A stretch of DNA of 64,000 nucleotides. Source: Epiperipatus broadwayi (taxonomy: Eukaryota > Onychophora > Udeonychophora > Euonychophora > Peripatidae). Below the pieces are notes generated by a model, which saw only the letters and a program-made list of their open reading frames with translations, searched no databases and was not told the DNA's origin. Position numbers and translations under genes: made by a program. Positions 48,890-61,977 of the stretch are shown piece after piece (position 1 is the stretch's first letter; each line of letters begins with the position of its first letter). The DNA lies in NCBI GenBank assembly GCA_028023455.1, contig JAQFVV010000036.1, positions 9,414,719 through 9,478,718 on the forward strand. Reading direction: 5' to 3'.

Positions 48890-50678
48890 CAAATATATAT
48901 TTACAGTAAGTAAAATTTTAATAAAGAAAATGTATAACAAACTATAAAACATTAAATTTAACTATTATTGTTGCTCTTTGCTATAATTTATTTTAATTCT
49001 TATTCTAAAACACTTATCCCGTACAAAGTAGAGATATTTTATGTCCATGTTAATATAAATGAAATTTACTTCATATTTATGATTGTCTAATCATCATTGC
49101 ATGCTATATTGTTATAAGGAAATTGTAATTCATTTTATTTTAATTGACTTAATATATTAAATTCCTATCTGCCATAGTGATATTATGGGATGCCACTGCT
49201 ACATTCTGTAATTATGATGTAGACGAGAAATACCATTTATAATAGAAATAATCAAGTATACTGAAATCTTTAACAAAAAATATTAGTATAAAAACAAAGA
49301 AAAATATATAACGGTGCAATTGTACAAATGTTTGAAATAAATATGTATTAAGTTACATCTTACCTTTCCCTTGGTGATGATCGTATTTGTATGCAAGGAG
49401 GTTTTCATCTGTTGCCTATCCTTTATTTTACTTACAGTAATTGCAACAATATTTCTCCATTATGTTTCGTATTAACGCCCCTCCCCCCGTATGCATATTA
49501 AAGGAAAGATATGAATGAAAACATTTAAACAAATATACAAATAAATTAATTTCATAATGTCAATCTAAATGTCATTTAAAAGTTCATAAGGAAATATGTA
49601 CTTGTGAATCATTTTAATAATCCTCATTAATCCATTTTTGGTCTAGATGGTAAAATGCATCTCTTTTAGAACATCCATTATTTCACCTATCCTTTATATT
49701 GTTGGACCGCCTCCTTTGGAAGTGAGAGTTGTTGGATCCATGTATTAAAAGACAAAATCATACTTTATGGCACACATGTTAAGTACGAGATCAAATTCAT
49801 CTCAGTTCTGATCATTATAGCTCCATGAGTGACGACTTTCTTTATCTAATGTCGTTTTTGCACTCAGTAATGCATAGTTGTCTCTATAGATATTTGTATA
49901 AATTTATTAAATGCCTTGAATGAATTAAGAGCAATATTTTCCTACATTACTAGATATGGTTACTTCTAGATAATTCATATCCAGTTTAGAATTAACAATA
50001 CTTTAGAAATTGGAATAGCCCGAATTAATTTCAAAGATTTCACTTTCAAATTCCTAACATGGCTAGTATTACATTTATAGCTTTTTTATTTTATTGAATA
50101 TTCAACTATTTTATTTAATTCAATAGTGGCTAGTATTTCTATTCGAAATCCCGGTTCAAATTCTCTGCTTGCAGATTATTCAGCCGATGAGAAGGTTTTA
50201 TCTGAATTCGAAAAAGAAGTTCTGTTGGTTTTCTTACTAATTCCCATCCACGCGAGGATTCCTATTAAGTTCGTGATTTTGATTTAGGTCCATTTCTTAT
50301 GTCATTAATAATGATGTGAATATATGAGTAATATTTTCATAAAAAAAATATTATTTCTTTCCTTTAAAATAATGTTTCAGTTCTTGTTGTTTACTTTATC
50401 TGATCTTATTTCTCTCATATTGTTGTAATGTGTCGGAGTTTCATCATAATTAAAAGGATAATTTTAGTACAGGTTAGTTGTAGCGTAAGACTTTTATTAT
50501 TTAATCCAAATATGTATTTATTGCATGATTGAGTTGGGGTTTATATGGGTATAACACTTAATGGTTTATCTTCAGTAGTATTTACTAAAGAATGATAATA
50601 TATTGGATCCTGGATAAGAATTAGAAGATATGATGTCTAAATGCTATTGGAGAAATGTAAGGGCCACACCTTACGTAA
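48890..50678. other. AT-rich non-coding region between long inverted arms
   Basis: No frame with protein-like composition. If the arms are terminal repeats, this is the body of a non-coding element of about 2.5 kb. Confidence 0.5.
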
Positions 50679-51047
50679 CTTCTCACATGTTTATAAATAT
50701 CTTTGCACACATCCATATATGTCTATGTATCCATATCTATAATTAAACTCTTACCCATGTTTATGTCCATCCATATTGTAAGTGATACTAATATACCTTG
50801 AACTAGACAATTATGCAGATTCGCCATGAGTTTAAAGCCAAGAAATGAGAAATGAATGATGGTAAGGATGAGATGAGAATAGGTTTATAGTTTAATATTT
50901 AGTGGATTATTAACCTCTCCTCTACCAGGAATGAAATTAAAGTGTATGTGGGTATTTAGTCGCAAGGATAAAAAAAAAAAACTCTTATTCATTGTGAAAA
51001 CCTAGCAAACATATTGTCATACCAGGTAAAAGTCTGTTCTATTACAT
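50679..51047. repeat. right arm of a long inverted repeat
   Basis: The inverted match of 48522-48889. Both share the GAGGAGAGGTTAATAA-like stretch and TTTGCTAGGTTTTCACAATG. Confidence 0.75.
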
Positions 51048-51790
51048 TGGACCTACCAATGGCAAGGCATTAAAGCACATATCAATATTACGATTCAACA
51101 CCCATTTCGATACATATGACGGTACCAATCTCAGGGTCTAGAATCGTATGTTAATATCATACTTATATATATATATATATATTCGAATAGAGGTTTTATC
51201 AGATTTTATATTTGTCTACAATTCAAAATTTTCAACAGTAAAAACAGTAATTCATAAACATATTTAACTATACTTGTTTAGAGTTTTTTTTTTTATCTGT
51301 AGTATGGCAAAAAGAACTCGAATATTAAAATTTACTTACGAATAAAAACATAAAGTAGATGTCAGCAAACGGGTGAAAATGCTTTCAAATGGAGACTAAA
51401 TAGTAAGTTAAAAGGAAAACAAACTAACAGTTCATGTGATCATAAAATTATGTTTTGGCCAAAATAGTAGAAGGGATAGTGACACCGATGAATATTTCCA
51501 TGAAGTATGTTATAATAAGAAATCTTTATCACAGTTCAAAATTAAACTAGTAAATAGTATAATAAATTAAAACAAAGTAGCAGAAAATTTTATGATTACC
51601 AAAAGTAAAATCAAAATAGTAGAATAGAAATGAGTATTAAAAAAAATTAAAATTGAAATACGAAGTAAAGTGAATAGAAAAAAATAGACAGTAATATTTT
51701 AAAAGTTAGAGAAATAGAACAGGGCTTAAATATATTGGGTTGATCACAGTAAAAATTATTCAATCCCCCCAAAATACTAAAACTACAAAT
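51048..51790. other. AT-rich spacer
   Basis: No feature recognised; a short (TA)n lies near 51164-51182. Confidence 0.5.
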
Positions 51791-53570
51791 AAATGAGAAA
51801 AAGAGAAAGGAACGTAAATGATCTACCTTTTAATAAAATGATGTTGATGATAGAACAAATGTCAATGAATATGAATACTGAGTTGAAAAGTATGAAGAAA
51901 GAATTGAAAGCAGATATAAAAACAGATCAACAGCAAATAAAAAATGAATTGAAAGCAGAATAAAGCGGATCAATGACAAATGATGAATAATGTAACAAAA
52001 GATTTATCGAAAAAATTAGATAATTTAAAAATTGAAGTCAGATTATAGACGAAAAAGACCTTAAATGTGAGGTGAGATCTGTCGAAATTGAAAGAAAATT
52101 AGAAATTAAAATGGAAATATTTGGAAATAAAAACAATATAAAAATTTTAAAGCTAAATTTCATCAAAATCAAAAATAATACCAAAAAGATATCACTGAAA
52201 AATGAAGAATATCCATATAGAAATCAATCAGTATAAAAAAGAACAAAATGCTAAAATTGATACTCATGAAAAAAAAAATCAACAATGGAAAACGATTATC
52301 AATGTCTTAACAAGTAACAAAACTTGAAGAAAACTGAAATAAAGAAAAATAAAAATAGTATTGAAATTTTATTGGAAAATCATATCAGTATATTGAATAG
52401 TCAAAATAAGAGTCATATATCACATGACCCTATCTCTTAAGCTTATAAGTTATAAACAATGAGGATTGCCAATTCCTCAACAAGCTTTGTGATAAATGCT
52501 TAGCCAGAGCCAGCATTTAAAATATCTCTGTCAGGAACCCCTCCCCAAACCTCTGACCATGGTTTCTTGCTTTGGCACTCCTCAAAGAGGTGCCAGGATA
52601 GATTCAGACCCTAGATCTAAAAATACCAACCCAAAACCAAGAACTTATCTAAAAGTTATCTTTTGAGTGAAAAATCTGAAATTTTCAGACACCTACACGT
52701 CTTCAAATCCAGCTATAACTCAAATAGCTATATTGAATCAATTAGAAAATAATAATATTTTATTAAATTAAAGAATAAAAAATTTAAAGGACAAATGTGA
52801 TAAAATATTACATAAAATAAAATAAAAATAATGTTAAATTTCTCAAAATGTTAAATCTTCCAAAGTTGAAGTAGAAACAGCAACAGAGAAATTAAATCGT
52901 ATTCTGGGATCTATTAACAGTGTTGAGGAAAATAAAAATAAGATTGGAAATCAATATGAAATGGGTATTGAGAGTAAATATTTACATATAACACAAAAAT
53001 GATGAAAACATTATCTACTCAATTGAAGATTATGTAAATACTCATAACCCCAATCACCAATCAATGGCCAAAAAGAATATAATAACATTTAAAACCATAT
53101 GTGACAAACCAACACAGTGAATGAATTCGTGAAATTAAAAGTATTTTAAGATCTGACCAATGAAGCTCCCATTGAACACTTAAGAAGTTTAATCTTGTAT
53201 TTTTCGGTCTGTAATTATCTTCTAGAAGGTGAGAAGTTAATAGTGGCATACAGTCACCTACAACAAGAAGCTCTATCTTAGTGGTAATCGTAAGTCCGGC
53301 ACGTAAGACGTTTAATAACCAAACATTGCTAATAAAGATCTTTTGGAAAAACGATCACCAAAAAGCTTTGCTACGGCAAATATTGATAGAAAATTATAGA
53401 AGTGTTTCTGGTGAAACATTTTCTAAGATTTTTAGAAGAAAAGTGGTTAAATTAAAAGTTATGTAAATACCAAAAATCACATAATCAGAATAGTAAAACA
53501 TAAATTGTCTTTGAAAATAGAGCAGTCCTTATTATGGCCAAGACACAAAATATAAAACATTGCTTATTTA
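51790..53570 (+). pseudogene. Ty3/gypsy gag remnant with nested foldback repeat
   Basis: A lysine- and glutamate-rich start (51795 onwards, with MLMIEQMSMNMNTELKS) recalls the gag of the element at 6.5-13.4 kb. At 53130-53290, EAPIEHLRSL and LIVAYSHLQQEAL match the gag core of that element. Many stops break the frame. A copy of the foldback family sits at 52430-52740. LTRs were not found. Confidence 0.65.
52430..52740. repeat. foldback repeat family, diverged copy
   Basis: Recognised by the CTGAAATTTTCAGAC motif near 52675-52690 and an order of segments like 30013-30320. Confidence 0.6.
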
Positions 53571-53579
53571 TTAAATAGC

Positions 53580-55025
53580 ATTCTTATATATAGAGCTTGC
53601 AAAATAAGCTCTTAACAAACTTTACAGAATATCCTCAACCCCAGACTGGTTTCTCCTTCTGGTGTCATCAGTGAGGTGCCAAAATATTCAAGTATTAGAT
53701 TACAAATACCAGGACAAGCCCAGCACTTTGTCTAATGTATAACTATTAAGTAGAAAATCTGAAATTTTCAGACATTCTTAAGTCTTCCAATACAGTTATC
53801 TAACTTTAATAACCATATGAAACTGAACTATGTTCAGATGCACCATATATTAATAGCTTTAGCAATATAAAATCATCAATGCCTTAATAGCAAAAAATAA
53901 AATTACAAAAAAAAATCAAGTCAGATGTCACATGAACTAATTTAATTTGCTATTACGGCTTTGGGGTTTTATATTGCTAAAGCTAGTAATATGTAATGTA
54001 TTTTAACTTAGTTTAGTTCCTAATGGCTATTTAAGTTTGATAGCTGGAAAGGAAGCCATATGGATGTCTGAAAATTTCAGATTTTCTACTTAATAGTTAT
54101 ACATTATAAAAAGTTCTGTGCTTGTCCTGATATTTTTAATCTAATGCTTGAATACTCTCAGACTATTCCAGTAGCAGAAACTGGTCTGGGATTGAGGATA
54201 TTCTGCAAAGCTTGTATGATTGAATACAAAATATATGTAATCGTCATTCCACGAATACGTTTAACAAAAACCAATAAGACTTTAATTTAAATGCAATTTT
54301 TCTTTGATTAAAGACTTTTTTTGATATTTAAAATTTCATTCTGTGTGGAATCAATAATCACATTTGGAGATGTTTTTGAGAACAGCCATTATTGCTTTGT
54401 CCATTTCAACCTGATCTTGTTTTCACTGATATGATGGCTTGTATTCCTGATGGTTAGTGTCGAATATTTGTGCTTCAACATTTTTGGACTTTGGGGGGTT
54501 TTACACACTTGAAATAGTTATCATTAATATGCTCTGGAATTTCAATTCCAGAACAGTCAATTTTTGTTTGGGTAGCTATGATGTAAGCTTAATTAACATA
54601 CCTCAAAGAACAATGTTTAACTTTATAAGTACCAGTAACAAGAAGCAAAGCACAATTTAATTGCCTAACAAAAATTACACCCCCCCTCTGAACTCCAGCT
54701 AATATTATCAAAATAGTTCCTGGAGCTATTGTTTTATGAAGGCGTTTTCCCTCTTTTCTTGGGCCAACTTTATGTTTTCTTCTAGGAAAAGTCTTCAGTA
54801 GGATAATAGCGAGAAGATCTAACAAGCTTAAATATTCGCGGTCCTCCATTCATTTCTCCTCCAATGGATTTAATAATTGTTCCTGGAGGATTACTTGTTT
54901 TTTTTAAGCAAAACACTTTTGGCCTTTTCTTCACCAGAAACTTCAGACATTTTGACAATGAAAAAATTTTAAGACAAAAAGTGTTTTGCGAGCTCTATAT
55001 ATAACATTTGTAAATACAAGCTTAT
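53580..55025. repeat. foldback repeat family, paired copy interrupted by RPL6 pseudogene
   Basis: A left half (53580-53840) and an inverted right half (53940-54216) match, and the right end reappears at about 54985-55025 (GAGCTCTATATATAAC). The gap is filled by a ribosomal protein pseudogene. This block itself lies inside the Ty3/gypsy remnant. Confidence 0.7.
54217..54985 (-). pseudogene. RPL6: ribosomal protein eL6 pseudogene
   Basis: The minus strand carries a start-like ATG at 54950 and conserved eL6 segments in order: RSSRYYPTED, then FPRRKHKVGPRKEGKRL, IAPGTILIIL, LLLVTGTYKV and AYIIATQTKID, then NDNYFK. eL6 is a core protein of the large ribosomal subunit. No intron is seen, in keeping with a processed pseudogene. 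A stop interrupts the N-terminus, a frameshift occurs near 54790, and a TAA replaces a glutamine-type codon before AYIIAT. A poly(A) tail was not seen. Intact eL6 is about 290 residues in vertebrates; only the start and middle are clear here. Confidence 0.85.
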
Positions 55026-55079
55026 TAAATTAGGTCATGTGACATCTGACTTTATTTTTTTTCGTAAATAATTCAGAAA

Positions 55080-58000
55080 AAAGAAAAAGGAAACATCAAA
55101 AAATGCTATCAATTATAAGAGGAGAAAGAATAATAATATACCTAACTATCGAAAAGATAAAGCCATAAAAATATGATATATATAATAGAACAGATGAGTA
55201 TCTCCACTATTATCAAACACCATTAATATAGTGTCCACAAGCAATCAAAATCAAATAATAGGTGGATATAACAAAGATATGTCCAAAGCATTAAATAATC
55301 AAACTAATAAGGGAATTAGAAAGTGACACTTCTCCTCAATGACCCATATTAAAAATGAGAAATAAAAATACCAATAATAAAAGAAATCAACTTAATCTCT
55401 CTATAAGAAGATAAAGTGCCTAATTATACTATACAAAGTTGCCTCATTATAGAAATATTATTTGAAGATTTAAAAGTCAAAGCTTTGTTAGACAGTGGTA
55501 GAAATTTCTATTATTTCTGATGAATTTCACAAAAAGGCTAGGGATAAAAATCCAAATATTTAAACACTACTCATTATGTCAGTACAAGTAACCACTGAAA
55601 ACAACAAAAATGCAAAATTAACTCAAAAACAAATCTGGGCTAAACTGATCATCAACTAAACATGTATCCATCATGTCTTTCTAATACTAAATGATTTCAT
55701 TCGTGAAGTCATTTTAGGGATAGGCTTCCTAAATATGAACAAGTGCATCGTCGATTTTGAAAACAAATGAGTTAGAGTAAGTAATGAGGTTGTTGATAAG
55801 ATATTACTGCCAAATTATAACCTAAATGAAATTGATTGTATAGTATCTACTAGCACCGTTGAAAAAAAAAATTGCCGAGTACAATATAATTAAAGATAAA
55901 GATATACAAAAATTGTAATCCCTGATTAAGGAATATAGTATTATACTCCCAGAAGTACAAGAATTGATAGGAATATTCCAGAAAAGAATTAAATTATTTG
56001 AAAAGAAACCACTTCTATCAAAATCATATTCAATCCTATATCAATATCAAAATGAAATTAATAAACAGATCAAGAAAATAATCGGTTGAGAAATAATTTC
56101 CAAATGCTTTTCGCCATATTGCAATCCTACTGTAACGATGAATGATGGATTGATGAGATCTTGTTTAGTTTCTAGACAATTAAACAAAATTACTATTCAA
56201 AATAAAAATATACCATCACCCATACATGAATTATTTGCGAAGTTTGTTAATAAGAAATTATTTTCTACTTTCGATTTAACCTCCAGTTAGTGGCATATTG
56301 ACCTCCATCCAGACAATCCCAAAATACACTGCATTTCAATATGAGGGATTCACCTATCAATTTAATAGGATGCCATTTACATTAATTAATAGTTGTGTTC
56401 ATTTGATAAGATGTCTATATAGAACGCGTCCTCCTGAGGTTAATCAGATGGTAACAATCTCTGTAGCATATTATTGAAGAACGCCTTAAAAATATGCTTT
56501 AAAGAGTGCTAAATTAATTTCAAGAAGAGTACACTCGTAAGCAATGAAGTAATCTTATTATGTCATATAACTGGTTGTAATGGGTAAGACGTCATCCAGA
56601 TAAGATTAGTGTGATATAGAATTTTCCTACATCAAAAAAAAAATAAACAGATCAGATCATTTTTAAGGTTATGCAATTTTTTCAGTCGTTTTTATCCCAA
56701 TATTACTGATAATGTGGAATTGTTTTTAAAGTTAATCAGAAAACACGAAAGATGGAACTGGACTAAAGATCAACATGGAGAGTTCGTTGCAATTAAAACA
56801 GTATTTTTCGATCAAGTCATGTTCGCTTTTCCTGATTTTAATAATAATTTATCGCACCAACAGAGAGTAGTTGCTATAAATTAGGAGTAACTCTATCCCA
56901 AAAACAGAAGAATGTCCAAATTGTAGTCTCTACTTCATTAGCTATTGGTTAAAGAATCCAGAAATAAACTGTATGATCATTGAGAAAGAAGAACTAGCAA
57001 TAATGTGGGCTGTACAAAAATTTTGACAATTGCTTCTTGGATCAGAAATGATAATGATTACAGATCATAAGGGCCTCAAATACTTGTACCACACTTACTT
57101 AACCAACAGTCACCATATTAGGTGGTCTCTTCTGTTACAAGAATTTAATTATGCAGTCAGATATTGTAAGGGATCTGAAAACATTGTAACTGATGTATTG
57201 AGTCGAAATCCAAGTCGATCAGAGCAGCAACATTTAACAGTAGATAACACCTACATTCTAAATATTGATTTGGCAACTAATTAAAATGTTGAGAACAATT
57301 TATTAAATAAAAAGCATTTTGAAATCCTAGATCAGGGTCTGATGTAAATTGTTAAAACATTAAACAAAGAGGAAAATTTGTATGAAGCCAATGATCTGAA
57401 AAATTTTAGATTGGATAATCAGCTTTTAAAATATAAATCAAAGAATGACAATAGTAAATTGAGACAAATATTTTCACAAATATTAAAAAGCCTACTCATT
57501 CAATATGTACATTATTTAAGTACGCACTATGGGTCTGAAAAAATAATAAAAATTTGTTTTTACTGCCCCAGAATGTATCAAGATGTGAAAAAATATTCAA
57601 GTGTCATAGCCAAACCAGTAAACAAAAATTATATAAGGTCAGTTAACGTCATCATTCCCAAAAGTGCAAGTGAGATCTTAGGTGTCAATTTTTACAGTGC
57701 TTTAATACCATTAAATAAGCAAAAACATTTACTAGTAGCATATGATTTCTTTACAAACTTTTTGACATATATCCTCAAGCTAATACTAAATTTACTATTA
57801 AAGCATTAGACATCCTTCATTTCAAAGGAACAGGGAAACAAGGGATAATTTTAACCAATCATGGTACCCCTAACCTATCTAAAGAATGTATTAAATGGGC
57901 ACAGAAAAGATAAAACGTGTTTATGTGGGTAGTAGATGTTTGTTTACAGTATTTTTAGGAGACAAGCATAATGGTTGAGTAAAAAACACAGTACATAATC

Positions 58001-58500
58001 AATTATATAAATTGGAGTGTGAATTAATCCACTGGATTTACAATTGTTAGACTACAATTGGAACAACATACCCCAATTTTATTTTATAAACCCATGCCTA
58101 TCCTCACAGTAAACCCATTAACCTAGAAATGAATGAAATGGAGCTATATAATAAATACTACAAATGAATGAAAAAAGTGACCAATTTTTTAAAAAAAGCT
58201 AGCTACCATATTTAATTTGGAGATAAATTTTTCATTAAGACAACCCATGTGAGCAATTCTAAAAAAATTATTTCTCTCAAATTTTGCAGTATATATGAAT
58301 GTCCATTTCCTATCAACAAATGTGCTGTCCCAAATGCATATTGGGTAGATAAAGGGAATGGTATTAAAAGAACATATAAAGCTGGAATCATGAAACCATA
58401 CAATGAGGAAGATTAATAAATTTGTAACAAATTTAACAAAAAATACTAATCTATAAAGCATGAATATAAACCTCATATAATAAACAATGATGGTCATGTC
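55080..58500 (+). pseudogene. Ty3/gypsy pol remnant
   Basis: Motifs in order, in changing frames with stops: an aspartic protease LLDSG-type (ALLDSG near 55482-55499), RT segments (FSTFDLTSS near 56271-56300, then NFFSRFYPNITDNVEL near 56680-56720), RNase H (MITDHKGLKYLY near 57050-57085, YCKGSENIVTDVLSRNPS near 57165-57215), integrase zinc finger-like region (HYLSTHYGSEKI near 57510-57550) and a damaged integrase core near 57830-58100. The order is typical of Ty3/gypsy. It is too decayed to act. It may belong to the gag at 51.8-53.6 kb. Confidence 0.75.
57030..57284 (+). pseudogene. Ty3/gypsy RNase H domain, open for 84 codons
   Basis: Holds the ITDHKGLKYL motif (catalytic Asp) and ends DVLSRNPSRSEQ, a typical RNase H end. 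The frame is cut before and after by stops. Confidence 0.75.
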
Positions 58501-59224
58501 TAAACTAAATTAAATAAGAAGAATGTAAATGAGATTGATGGAACAGAATATAGCTCTGTAACAACAATTGAAGCAGATCAAAAATTATTACATGATGATC
58601 ATTATGCAGGAAGTAAAAGAGAAATTGGTAGTACTTATTATTAAAAAACAAACTACCTTACATAAGTTATTGGATAAACAAAGAATTCTTTATACAACAA
58701 ATATAAATTTATAATTATTTTATAGAGATACTAAACATAATGATTGTTTTCCTGAAGGTTTGGGTTGGTGTTGTTGTAATTATACTTTTATATTGGACTA
58801 TTTCCATAATCTAATATGCATATTGAATGTCTTTAGAAAAAACTCATATTTAGATAGCAAAATAATTTTTTTTATCTAATCAAGATTTGAAACAATTTGT
58901 AGACATGTTTAAAATTCCTTATTAAGAAACATGAATATTTTGATAAATCATTAATTGCTCAAGAAGAATAAAAATTATAGACTTATCTTAGATTAATCCT
59001 TCAAACATAAATAATAAAAAGGCATAGAATTAACAATGTAATCCATCTTTAACACCTTTCTATTGAGAGGATAATGAAGGTGCAGCCCTTACATCCCTCC
59101 GATATCATTTACACACATTTTGGCGTAATTCAAATCTAAAAGTCTATATATTATCATTCTTTAGTAAACACTACACTAATAAAAATGAAGTACTATAATG
59201 GATAAACCATTGTGTTATACCCAT
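58501..59224. other. non-coding spacer
   Basis: No LTR end or other feature recognised; it may include the missing end of the gypsy remnant. Confidence 0.45.
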
Positions 59225-59699
59225 TTAACCCCAATATATATTGTAATAACAATTAGTTTCAATAATAATTTATTATTTCTAATGTATACAGTGATGTGTA
59301 ATCATACAATTGGGGTTTACATTGTTGTTCTAACTATCTTGTTATTTCCATTTGGGTTCTGATTAGTCTATGTTGTCCAATATGGTGTGAACATTAGATC
59401 TTTCACATATTTGTTATCTGATTGTTAGCCCCCCCCCTTTGCCTTGTTGTTAGTTTGGCATATTGTATAATGTCCAAGTGTCTTCAAATGTTTTCGACGA
59501 TGTTTTGGAAAAAACCTGTTTTATATTAGGTTGTGGGTGTTCCATGATTAGTTTACAACGTGTAACCCATATGGCATAGTTCAAAAACACCGAGAGATGT
59601 ATTATTGGATAGGTTTTAGTATTGATACTATCTTTCAGAGATGAGATCAGTTGGAAATCTATCTTGGTGTTGGAGAATATGATTTCTCGGATCACTCTG

Positions 59700-61977
59700 A
59701 ATCCCATTCATTGTGAGAAAAGGTGTTCCAATGTCTCATCACCTTTCATGCAAATGCTGCAAGTAGGGTCTATGTTGTGACCATGTTTGTAAAAGAGGAA
59801 GTGATTAGTAGGTAGTCCTTTAATGTTGTATTTAATGAGGAAGTCTAGGTATTTGGCCTCTAGACTCCATCTTTTAAAGTTGGATACCAGTTTCTGATTA
59901 TTGTAATAAAATGTGTTGATTATAGGATGTAAGATTGGATGGAGGATTGTGTATGCTTGCCATAATGATATTTTAGAATTGAATGTGGAGTCATTTATTG
60001 GGCAGTGCTGTTTGATAAAGCTTGTGTTTCTAGTGATCCATGTTTGTCTGTCTAGTGGGGGTCAGTCAGTGGGTGTTACCTTTTGAAGGAAAGTTTTTGG
60101 AGAATTGTGTTAAAACCATATGATGCTACCAAGTTGTGTATGACATTGTGGGTTTTTTGGTAAATCAATGCCTGAATGGAATGGAGAGCAAGACCATTTA
60201 GCTTTCTTGGTCGCTGAGTGCCTTTGAAGCTGATCGCGACCGTTTTACATTTCCAGAAAAGCCTTGAGCACAAGCCATTTACTTTATTTATGAAGCTTTT
60301 GTTGCATTTGATAAATGGAAGAAAGTATGCTATTTTTGGCATCACATTCATGTTAATTAGTGCTACCTTGCCAGGGAGGGAAAGGTAGACTTGTGACAAG
60401 GAAGTGACGAATTTGTTTGTTGTTTCTAGGATGTTATCCTGAACCTTTTTGGTCATTGCTGTGGTAGATTTGAATATGAAAAACCCAAGATATCTCTGTC
60501 GCTTGGCAGAGAAGAGGGTGTTAATTTTCCTTCCTGAAACAATTTGCCAGGAGGCACACTTGCTGGGGTTGAATTGCAGCCTGTATTTTTCAGTATAGCG
60601 GCTTAATATTGTTTGTAGCAAAGAAATATGTTTTTTTGATGGTAGGATGATCATTACATCATCCATGTAGGCAAACATGTTGAATTCTCTGCTTAAATTG
60701 GGTATAAAAAGACCTGGTAGATTTTTTTCCAAATCCATCAGGAGAGGATTTATATATGCGATGAAGCATAGGACACTGAGGGGAGAACCCTGAGGGAGAG
60801 CTTGTGTCGGTTTAAATCCGGAGGTGATATTACCATCCATAGTGATAAAAATTATCCTGTTGTATAGTAAGTTGCTTATGATCTGGACAGCAGCTGCAGA
60901 AACATCATACTCGGCCAAAATATTTAAGAGTATGTCTATATGTACCGAGTCAAAGGCTGTAGCAATGTCCAGTTGAATAGCTATCAGCCCTGACTTCCAG
61001 TGGATTCTGATATAGTCAATTATGGAGATTATGTTGCCCATTGCATGTGCAGTAGAGGATCCCTTCTTGGCATATTGGTTGTTAGATATGTGCTTTAAGA
61101 CATTTGGTTGGATGAGGTCTTTGATCACAGACTCTACAATTTTAATTAGAAGGGGTGTCATGGAAATAGGTCTGATGTTTGAGAGATCCATAACCTGATT
61201 TTTTTTTTATAAATGGAACTAGCGCCACTGGGTAAAGGTTAGGTATCACTCTATTACCAGTTGCTAGGTAATCCACCATCTTCTTCATTATGGGAATTGC
61301 AAATTGATTGAGGTGTAGGATTAGGAATCTGGGAATCCCATGTAATCCAGGATGTACACCATCTGGAAGGGAAGATATTTTCTGTTGGAGTAGGTTTTCT
61401 GTGATCCTATGTGGTGCCTGTGGATCAATGTCAGACCAGGATTGTATGCCATTGAAGATTGCAGTTTGCATTCTTTGCCGGAAGTGTTCTTTTATTGTGT
61501 TCATCATAGGTGTTCCCAGTAAGGTTTTCCCATCTGCAATGATGGAGGTGGGAGTGGTTTTGTTATTTTTCCCTCCAAGTGCCCATCTCAAGTAGTCTTT
61601 TGTCCAGTGATGTTGTTGTGATAAATAGCCTTTTGTCCAGTGATGTTGTTGTGATAAATAGCATTTGGCTCTCCTAATGGATAGGTATTCCACCAGGGAT
61701 TTTTGTCTTGATCGGTATAGGTTTTTAAGATATATATATCTTGTGTTTTGATAGGTTGACTTTGGAGCATCTGAAGCTGATTCTCTATTTGTAGAAGATC
61801 TCTGAAGAGGCCATTAGGGCCTTTGACTTTCATGGTGTGGTGTTTTAATATTGTCTGTAGGTTGCCTATAAATGAAAACCAGGCTTCTTCAGCTGGTCTT
61901 GAAAGGATGTTGATTTTGTGAAAATATATATAAGATTTGGACACTATGGCCTCTGTCATGTTTGATTTTGTTACCAT
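59700..61977 (-). pseudogene. LINE ORF2 reverse transcriptase and C-terminus
   Basis: After a linker (WFSFIGNLQTILKHH) the RT starts. An A-run near 61200 causes a shift before the 371-codon open part (60076-61191), with IRPIS (6-10), LDIATAF (74-80), ALPQGSPLSV (131-140) and the catalytic AYMDD (174-178). Near 59765-59715 CSICMKGDETLEHLF gives a CX2C...H motif whose next cysteine is a stop. A 33-bp in-frame duplication lies at 61597-61662. RNase H was not seen. Confidence 0.75.
61597..61662 (-). repeat. 33-bp in-frame tandem duplication
   Basis: The two units each begin CTTTTGTCCAGTGATG on the plus strand and encode repeated YLSQQHHWTKG in ORF2. The copies look identical, so the duplication is recent. 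Confidence 0.9.

Noticed and set aside
54457-54660. Plus-strand frame at the RPL6 pseudogene
   Set aside because: It is antisense to the eL6 coding sequence.
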